From: Clostridiales bacterium
GTDB lineage: Bacteria; Bacillota; Clostridia; Saccharofermentanales; DTU023
Assembly (NCBI GenBank): GCA_004556455.1
Contig: SFGY01000001.1
Coordinates: 124,001-188,000 of the forward strand
Direction: 5' to 3'
Length of the DNA: 64,000 nucleotides
Under the pieces are notes generated by a model. That model was not told where the DNA came from and searched no databases. It was given only the letters and a program-made list of their open reading frames with translations. Position numbers and translations under genes: made by a program. Positions 58,438-64,000 of this stretch are shown piece after piece (the first letter of the stretch is position 1; every line of letters begins with the position of its first letter).

Positions 58438-59649
58438 ATGAAAAATTTGATTTTTGCAGATTTTAAAAAGAGTATTAGTAAAAGGTTCCTGCTTTCAATA
58501 ATCTTAGTATTCCTGCTGTCCTGCATAGCAATTCTGTACTTTTTCAAACAAAATCAAAATGACTTCCCCAGGAGAAGCGAAGCTCTAGCGGCAGCCGAAA
58601 AAGAAAAGCTTCTGTTAGCATACGAATTCACACAAAATCTCTATGCTTTAGCTCAAAAAGCGAATTTGCAAAATCCTTCTGATGAATTGCTAGCGCAAAC
58701 AAAACTTTATAAGTTTGAAGGTGATGTCTTACTGAAATATATTTTATTTCAGGAAAAACTGGAAACGCTCAATCAGCAAAGAGCGAAGAACTTCAATGAA
58801 ATAAAGAAAACCATTCTGGACATGGACAGCTATGCTTTTGAAAAAATATATAAAAAGAACATTCATCTGATTCATGAAGAATATATTTATAATGAAGACA
58901 TTCACAGTTTATACGCAAGGTTAGTAAAGAATAAAGGAAGCATCGCTCTGGGAGAGACTTTCAGTGATAAAATTCGGGCAAGTTCACTCTTACATTATAT
59001 GATTAGTTTTCCTATGCTTTCACTGGCCGCCATGTTTTTTGTGGTCATCATGAATGCAAACAACTGGTCTGTTGAATTTACGTCAGGTGGCATTCGACTT
59101 TTACTCACTCAACCATTCTCACGGAGAAAAAGTTATTATTCCAAAGTGATCGTGAAGCTTTTTATCACCCTTATATCCCTTAGTATCTTACTGTTTCTTC
59201 CCAGCATAGTATCTTTTTTTATAGGTGGAACTGGTTCTGACATATCCGTACTGATCAATCCCCGAATATTTGATCAACTGTTCGTTCAATTTTCGCCTGA
59301 AACAGTCTTTTTCAGCCTTATCAGCACTTCTATATGGACTTACATCAAATATTATTATCTTCTCTTTATTTCTGTTGCTGTGTTTATTTTTTCGTTGACA
59401 AACATTTTATCTCTCGTCCTGAAAGATTCCGGCGGGGTTGTAATCTCCGTCTGCTTCTTATCTTGTCTGCTCATTGTTTCTGCTCCATTCAATCCCTTCT
59501 CTTATATCCGAATCCCGGAACTGCTAAGCGGGAACTTAGGATATGGTTATTGGAGCAGTCTGCTCATCCTCATGGCTCTTTCGATCTTTTTGATTACTGG
59601 TGGATCGTACATCTTAAAAAGATACCAGGCCATAGAGTTGGCTTCGTAA
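58438..59649 (+). CDS. ABC-2 type exporter permease
   Basis: Membrane partner of the preceding ATPase, 403 residues. A first helix near residues 15-35, a ~150-residue charged ectodomain, then about five helices; SGGIRLLLTQPFSRRKSYYSK is the cytoplasmic loop typical of ABC-2 permeases that contacts the ATPase. ATG 58438 begins 1 nt after the previous stop and has no own Shine-Dalgarno, so translation is probably coupled. It shares topology with the protein from 55899. Confidence 0.85.
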   Translation: MKNLIFADFKKSISKRFLLSIILVFLLSCIAILYFFKQNQNDFPRRSEALAAAEKEKLLLAYEFTQNLYALAQKANLQNPSDELLAQTKLYKFEGDVLLKYILFQEKLETLNQQRAKNFNEIKKTILDMDSYAFEKIYKKNIHLIHEEYIYNEDIHSLYARLVKNKGSIALGETFSDKIRASSLLHYMISFPMLSLAAMFFVVIMNANNWSVEFTSGGIRLLLTQPFSRRKSYYSKVIVKLFITLISLSILLFLPSIVSFFIGGTGSDISVLINPRIFDQLFVQFSPETVFFSLISTSIWTYIKYYYLLFISVAVFIFSLTNILSLVLKDSGGVVISVCFLSCLLIVSAPFNPFSYIRIPELLSGNLGYGYWSSLLILMALSIFLITGGSYILKRYQAIELAS

Positions 59650-59709
59650 TGATGGCATATAATTTAATTGATTGCTTATGTGAAGGGCGGGTTGATCCGG
59701 GATATGGAA

Positions 59710-60693
59710 ATGATTGCTTGTAAGGATTTGAAATACAGTTACCCTGTTTTTAATAAGGAGCCTGGATTTCTGAATGGGCTGAAGGATTTTTTCCACCGGG
59801 AAATAAGCTATGTTAAAGCCATTGACGGTGTTAATTGTCAGATTGGGCAAGGGGAGTTGATTGGCCTTCTGGGCGAAAATGGAGCGGGTAAAACGACTTT
59901 AATGAAATTGCTTTCGGGTATTTTGACCCCGCAGGGCGGTGAAGTTTCTGTATTGGGTTATGCTCCGCAACGGCGTGAACACGCTTTTCTCCAAGATATC
60001 GGTGTCATGTTTGGACAAAAGACTCAGCTTATATGGGACTTGCCAGCCATCGATACTTTTCATTCGCTTAAAGTGATCTATGGAATTGAAGAAGCTGCAT
60101 TTAAAAAAGATTTAGATTTTCTACTGGAAAAATTAAGTCTTAAAGATAAGCTGTTTGTACCTGTCCGAAAACTTTCTCTCGGTCAAATTGTCAAGTTCAA
60201 TTTGATTGCGACGGTGATTCATCGACCTAAGCTTTTAATGCTGGATGAACCTACCATTGGTGTCGATATTCTCAGCCAGAGCAATATCCATGATTTTCTT
60301 CTGAGCTACAATCAGATCTATGGGGCGACCATTTTGCTTTCCAGTCACAATACGAAGGATATAAGGGCTGTGGCAAAACGCATTCTGTTTTTAGATAAGG
60401 GACAGGTTCTCTATGATGGCCCCCTGAGTCAATTTCGCTTCAGCGATAATCCACAGCATTCTTATGTGCTGAGGACAAAAACAGATTCACTTCCTGCCGG
60501 TTTCGATGCATCCAGGATGCGCTGTGAAAAAATAGACACCGCCTCCTATCATATTAGTGTTCAAACTCCCGGAGATTTATCTTGCCTGGATTTTTCTGAT
60601 ATCACTTCCATACAGGAGGAAGAATCAGATCTTGATGAGACGCTGAAAGCTTTTTACAGGGCACAGAATCAAGCGAGGGGACAAGATTCATGA
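59710..60693 (+). CDS. ABC exporter ATP-binding protein, COG4586 type
   Basis: ATPase of 327 residues for the two permeases that follow. Walker A LGENGAGKTTLMK, Walker B LLMLDEPTIGVD, and His in LLSSHNTKDIRAVAKR. The N-terminus (KDLKYSYPVFNKEPGFLNGLKDFFHRE) with its KEPG insert is typical of this exporter ATPase group. The LSGGQ-like signature is replaced by KLSLGQIVKF, also usual for this group. ATG 59710 is chosen over ATG 59704 and TTG 59668 because family members start near the MIACKDL strand. Confidence 0.9.
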   Translation: MIACKDLKYSYPVFNKEPGFLNGLKDFFHREISYVKAIDGVNCQIGQGELIGLLGENGAGKTTLMKLLSGILTPQGGEVSVLGYAPQRREHAFLQDIGVMFGQKTQLIWDLPAIDTFHSLKVIYGIEEAAFKKDLDFLLEKLSLKDKLFVPVRKLSLGQIVKFNLIATVIHRPKLLMLDEPTIGVDILSQSNIHDFLLSYNQIYGATILLSSHNTKDIRAVAKRILFLDKGQVLYDGPLSQFRFSDNPQHSYVLRTKTDSLPAGFDASRMRCEKIDTASYHISVQTPGDLSCLDFSDITSIQEEESDLDETLKAFYRAQNQARGQDS

Positions 60694-61442
60694 AATATCT
60701 TGTTTTGATGCGCAATGCGTTCAAAAGAAAAATGATTTATCGCTCACAGATTGTCCTTGAATTATTCACGAACGGTATCATCTACTTCACAACCATCTGC
60801 TTATGGACAAGTGTCTTAAATAGCGGAGCAGATTTAGCTGGATATGATAAGAACCAATTGTCGACCTACTTTCTCTTTACCATATTTTCGGGAATACTTT
60901 TTTCTTTTGAACCGTGTTTTACCCTTGGGAATGCGATACAGAACGGGTCCTTGTCTGTCACTCTGCTGCGACCGGTCAATTATTTTTTTATGGATTATGC
61001 AAGACAGCTTGGTAGCAAGTTATTCTATATACTCTTGCTTGTGCCGCTTATCTTGTTAAAGGCGAAGTACCCGCTGAGCCTGATCGTTTACATCCTCAGT
61101 GCCTTTAGCATGTTTTACGCTTTTATGGCGGTACTTTCACTCGTTGGCTTCATCCTGGAAAACACCTGGCCTCTTCGTCCTGTCTTATCTGCCTTGTTTA
61201 TGCTTTTGAGCGGTCAACTTTTTCCCCTTGATATTTTGCCGGAAGGCATCTATAAAACTCTTGTTTTTAATCCTTTCTCGCTCGTCGGCTATGTTTTTTC
61301 GAAGACCCTTATCGGCAGTTTCGAGTTAGAGGCCATTTTCTTATACAGCTGTATCAATGGCGTCTATTTCTTGCTTTTCTTTATCTTCTTTCAACATGGA
61401 TTCAGAAAACTGATCTATCGTTATGAGGGGGTCAGGGCATGA
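60690..61442 (+). CDS. ABC-2 exporter permease, COG4587 type
   Basis: Six-helix membrane protein of 250 residues, starting with MKYLVLMRNAFKRKMIYRSQ; it overlaps the ATPase gene by four bases. ATPases and paired permeases of this kind (COG4586/4587/3694, DUF990) are linked to export of toxic cations such as viologens in cyanobacteria; the substrate here is unknown. Confidence 0.85.
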   Translation: MKYLVLMRNAFKRKMIYRSQIVLELFTNGIIYFTTICLWTSVLNSGADLAGYDKNQLSTYFLFTIFSGILFSFEPCFTLGNAIQNGSLSVTLLRPVNYFFMDYARQLGSKLFYILLLVPLILLKAKYPLSLIVYILSAFSMFYAFMAVLSLVGFILENTWPLRPVLSALFMLLSGQLFPLDILPEGIYKTLVFNPFSLVGYVFSKTLIGSFELEAIFLYSCINGVYFLLFFIFFQHGFRKLIYRYEGVRA

Positions 61443-62221
61443 AAAAGTATTTCTCTTTATTCTCTGTTTTCTCACGTCAGAGTTTGAAGTCATTTGCGAT
61501 ATATCGGGCAACAGCAGTGATTACGGCCACTTTTGGCGTGCTCTTCTTTACCGTTGAGTGCATCCTGGGTATGGTTTTGTTTTCACTTACAGATGATATT
61601 GTCGGCTATTCTTTTCAGGATTATTTGCTGATGATCTCAGTGGCCTCGCTGATCACTTATCTGTATCAATTCTTTTTTGCTTCCGCCCATGAGAATTTAG
61701 CTGAGGTCATTCTGGAAGGCGAGTTGGATACCGTTCTCCTTCGTCCGGTGAACTCGCTTTATTACTACAGTTGTTTCCGCCAGGATTATTCCTGCATAAT
61801 CAATGTCCTCGTTGTTATACCCTTCATTGTTGGTTTATATATCCAATACAATGTCTTTTCGATATTTAATATCATCGTATTTTTGCTCTTTATCATCCTG
61901 GCTGTCCTTTGTGTTTACATCGTTAATCAGCTCTTCGTTACTCTGGTTTTCTTCTTTGAAAACTCGACACGGCTGCTCGGTCTAAGTGAATATCTCTACG
62001 ATGTGGCGACCAGGCCCATAGCGATCTATCCCAAAGCCATCATAAAGGTTCTCATGTATGTCGTTCCCTATGGCTTTGTCACCAACATGAGCTGGCAGAT
62101 ACTCATACGAGGTGTGCCCGTAACCGCCTTTATTTTTCTTGCGCTCTGGGATGTGCTGGGACTTATGCTTGCCAATGCACTTTGGAATAAAGGCATTAAA
62201 AAGTATGTTTCATCCAATTAA
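61439..62221 (+). CDS. ABC-2 exporter permease, COG3694 type
   Basis: Second permease of the trio, 260 residues and six predicted helices, with ILEGELDTVLLRPVNSLYY, the motif shared by this permease pair (compare NGSLSVTLLRPVNYFF in its partner). It starts inside the stop of the previous gene (ATGA), so ATPase and both permeases form one operon. No terminator with a T-run is seen after it. Confidence 0.86.
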   Translation: MKKYFSLFSVFSRQSLKSFAIYRATAVITATFGVLFFTVECILGMVLFSLTDDIVGYSFQDYLLMISVASLITYLYQFFFASAHENLAEVILEGELDTVLLRPVNSLYYYSCFRQDYSCIINVLVVIPFIVGLYIQYNVFSIFNIIVFLLFIILAVLCVYIVNQLFVTLVFFFENSTRLLGLSEYLYDVATRPIAIYPKAIIKVLMYVVPYGFVTNMSWQILIRGVPVTAFIFLALWDVLGLMLANALWNKGIKKYVSSN

Positions 62222-62583
62222 AAGCCGCGCATAGGAACGAATTAAACCCGACTTATGACATACTGCCAAACATTTGGTATCCCAGTGTTTGTAAAAGTCT
62301 GCATGGAAAAGAAAGTGGGATAAATTAAATCTGGCAGCTCTTATTTTATATTTAAAATAAACATCAAAAGGCGTGAGTAAAGATCCGTGGAAATGGCTGA
62401 GTATTTTATTACCTTATGCTATGATAAAAAAATAAGAAAGCTCAAGTGAATCATGTTCACCTTTTCATCACCTCTGTAAGAGCTGCGAAGTCGAGACATG
62501 CAACGCTGGCCAAACTGGCTTCAATAAGCGTTTAGAATGGTGTTAGCTAAAGATAGCGCCAGGCTGGAAAGAGAGGTACAGCG
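62222..62583 (+). other. 362-bp gap before rbgA with a promoter candidate
   Basis: No gene is supported here. An extended -10, TGC followed by TATGAT (62420-62425), could start the rbgA-rnhB transcript about 150 nt upstream of rbgA. I see no attachment-site repeat, tRNA remnant or transposase fragment. Confidence 0.45.
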
Positions 62584-63459
62584 ATGGCACAGCAAATTCA
62601 GTGGTTTCCCGGTCATATGGCCAAAACTCTGCGGGAACTTCGCGAAGAGATGGGCCTCTGTGACTGCATCGTCGAGGTCTGTGATGCGCGCATACCTCGC
62701 TCCAGCCGCAATCCGGAGCTTTTACGAATCGCGGAGGGAAAAACCCGCCTGCTTTTGCTCAACAAAGAAGACCTGGCGGATGCAGCCACGACGGAAGAGT
62801 GGCTGAAGTTTTATGCTGCAAAAGGCCAGGCGGCCATGGCGACTCAGGCTCAGCGACAGGGTTCTGCCAAAGCGGTGGCTCGCAAAATTCTTGAACTGAA
62901 TGAAGAGAAAATCGCCCGCGCCAGGTCGCGCGGACGCATTAACCGGCCTATCCGCTGCTTCGTCGCGGGCATTCCCAACTGCGGAAAGTCCACGCTGGTC
63001 AACAGTCTCGTGGGGCGCAAAGCGGCAGCTACTTCCAACAAACCGGGAGTGACGCGCAGCCTTTCCTGGCTCAAAGCCGGAACTCATCTCAGCGTGCTTG
63101 ACACACCCGGCCTGCTCTGGCCAAAAGTGGAAGAACGCCAGGCCGCCATTGTTCTCGGCGCCTGTGCGGCGATCAAAGACGATGTGATGCCTCTGACGGA
63201 ACTTGCCGGCGAATTTCTGCTCTTGCTCTGTCAGCGCTATGCGGGCATGATGGAACGAGAGTACGGCCTCGTGCTTACAGACGCTGATTATACAGAAGCT
63301 GAGCAGGGTGAGCTGCTCCTCGAAGCCCTGGCCCGTAATCGTGGCCTCCTGCGACAGGGAGGAGAAGCGGATCTCCAGCGTGCCGCGCGTCATATTCTTA
63401 CCGCATTCCGCAGTGGCAGTCTGGGCCATTTGAGCCTTGAAAGTCCGGAGCAGGAATAG
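62584..63459 (+). CDS. rbgA: ribosome biogenesis GTPase RbgA
   Basis: Circularly permuted GTPase for late 50S assembly. G4 comes first (LLLNKEDL), then G1 (GIPNCGKSTLVNSL) and G3 (DTPGLLWPK), which defines the YlqF/RbgA class. The N-terminus IQWFPGHMAKTLRELRE is diagnostic. 291 residues. Normally placed right after rplS; here the exporter block intervenes. Confidence 0.96.
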   Translation: MAQQIQWFPGHMAKTLRELREEMGLCDCIVEVCDARIPRSSRNPELLRIAEGKTRLLLLNKEDLADAATTEEWLKFYAAKGQAAMATQAQRQGSAKAVARKILELNEEKIARARSRGRINRPIRCFVAGIPNCGKSTLVNSLVGRKAAATSNKPGVTRSLSWLKAGTHLSVLDTPGLLWPKVEERQAAIVLGACAAIKDDVMPLTELAGEFLLLLCQRYAGMMEREYGLVLTDADYTEAEQGELLLEALARNRGLLRQGGEADLQRAARHILTAFRSGSLGHLSLESPEQE

Positions 63460-63511
63460 GTCTATCTGGCCTTCATACAAGGGCTAAACTTTTGAATAAA
63501 GGGATAATGCT

Positions 63512-64000
63512 TTGACCAAACCTTACGTTTTTCGCCTGCGCCAGGCTGATCTGGACCGCTATGAGGAAATGGCGGAGCTAGAGAAAAATTTTCACGCTGA
63601 AGGCTATGCCCTCGTCGCCGGTGCCGATGAGGCGGGTCGAGGACCATTGGCTGGCCCTGTCTTTGCAGCAGCCTGTATTCTCGATCCTGAACGGCCCATT
63701 CCCGGACTCAATGATTCTAAAAAAATCAGCGCCCAGCGCCGTGAGGCTCTTTTTGATCAGATCCAGGAGAAAGCTCTGGCTTATGCTGTTACTTCACGCC
63801 CGTCAACATGTATTGATCGCATCAATATTCTTGAAGCCACGAAGGAAGCTACCCGAGAGGCCCTTGAGGCGCTCAGTCCAAGTCCCTCGATCTGTCTTCT
63901 GGATGCCCTGCGCATTAAGGATCTGCGTTTTCCCCAACGTGCTTTGATTAAAGGCGACGCGCACGTCAACGCCATTGCTGCAGCTTCCATCCTGGCCAAA
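63512..64000 (+). CDS. rnhB: ribonuclease HII, N-terminal part (3' end outside window)
   Basis: Removes ribonucleotides from DNA. The frame runs from TTG 63512 to the window edge (163 codons). The active-site Asp-Glu pair is in GADEAGRGPLAGPVFAA; LNDSKKIS and the later LLDALRIKD and KGDAHVNAIAAASILAK segments follow. AAAGGG lies 8 nt before the TTG. An ATG at 63507 is closed after two codons by TGA, so TTG is the only workable start. Confidence 0.95.
   Translation, partial: MTKPYVFRLRQADLDRYEEMAELEKNFHAEGYALVAGADEAGRGPLAGPVFAAACILDPERPIPGLNDSKKISAQRREALFDQIQEKALAYAVTSRPSTCIDRINILEATKEATREALEALSPSPSICLLDALRIKDLRFPQRALIKGDAHVNAIAAASILAK

Noticed and set aside
62537..62806. 89-codon frame overlapping the start of rbgA
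   Set aside because: Different frame of a certain gene with no homology that I recognise.
1..64000. CRISPR array, prophage, insertion sequence or rRNA genes
   Set aside because: No regularly spaced repeats, integrase, transposase, phage structural gene or rRNA sequence was found on either strand.

Overview
The window is a dense stretch of a bacterial chromosome, most likely from an anaerobic Clostridia-like Firmicute. The support is gene content and order: the ribonuclease Y gene, phoH-pgpH-ybeY-era-recO, cinA-recA-recX-rimO-pgsA, acpP-rnc-smc-ftsY-ylxM-ffh-rpsP-khpA-rimM-trmD-rplS, and a MurT/GatD pair. Shine-Dalgarno sites are strong, promoters are sigma-A type, TGA is a stop codon, and serine is degraded by a two-subunit iron-sulfur serine dehydratase. 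Genus cannot be read from the sequence.

Layout. 1-3.9 kb: histidine utilisation (hutH partial, ftcD, hutI, fchA), converging on a pseudouridine synthase. 4.9-8.7 kb: rny and an orphan oligopeptide-binding-like protein. 8.8-15.9 kb: lspA, rluD, phoH, pgpH, a fused ybeY-era gene, recO. 15.9-20.4 kb: sdaAB/sdaAA and a convergent nuclease-helicase. 20.4-26 kb: tRNA-Leu, murD, an AI-2E-family permease, rpsO, pnp. 26.5-31.9 kb: a four-gene ABC importer with a DUF3798-type binding protein. 32-35.4 kb: murT, gatD and an msrA-msrB fusion. 35.4-37 kb: tRNA-Trp, tRNA-Pro, rnhA, a Nudix hydrolase. 37-45.4 kb: ftsK, folD, pncC, recA, recX, rimO, pgsA. 45.5-55.7 kb: fatty-acid carrier, chromosome organisation, SRP and ribosome genes ending in rplS. 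55.9-62.2 kb: an AT-richer block of ABC exporter genes. 62.6-64 kb: rbgA and rnhB (cut by the window edge).

How genes work together. HutH, HutI, FtcD and FchA carry histidine to glutamate, ammonia and 5,10-methenyl-THF, which FolD at 40 kb can interconvert; with the serine dehydratase this suggests amino-acid fermentation. MurD, MurT/GatD and FtsK serve wall synthesis and division. Rny, Pnp, RNase III and YbeY form an RNA-processing set.

Most notable: (i) two genes (rny and the first gene of the exporter block) whose only well-placed start is ATT behind a strong Shine-Dalgarno; (ii) genes whose -10 box lies 7-10 nt before the ATG, the signature of leaderless mRNAs; (iii) a YbeY-Era fusion; (iv) an exporter block splitting the usual rplS-rbgA-rnhB order; (v) an importer of unknown substrate built around a DUF3798 protein; (vi) a 212-bp out-of-frame overlap in which the end of gatD may encode a membrane anchor for MsrAB; (vii) structured leaders before pnp, rplS and the DUF3798 gene.
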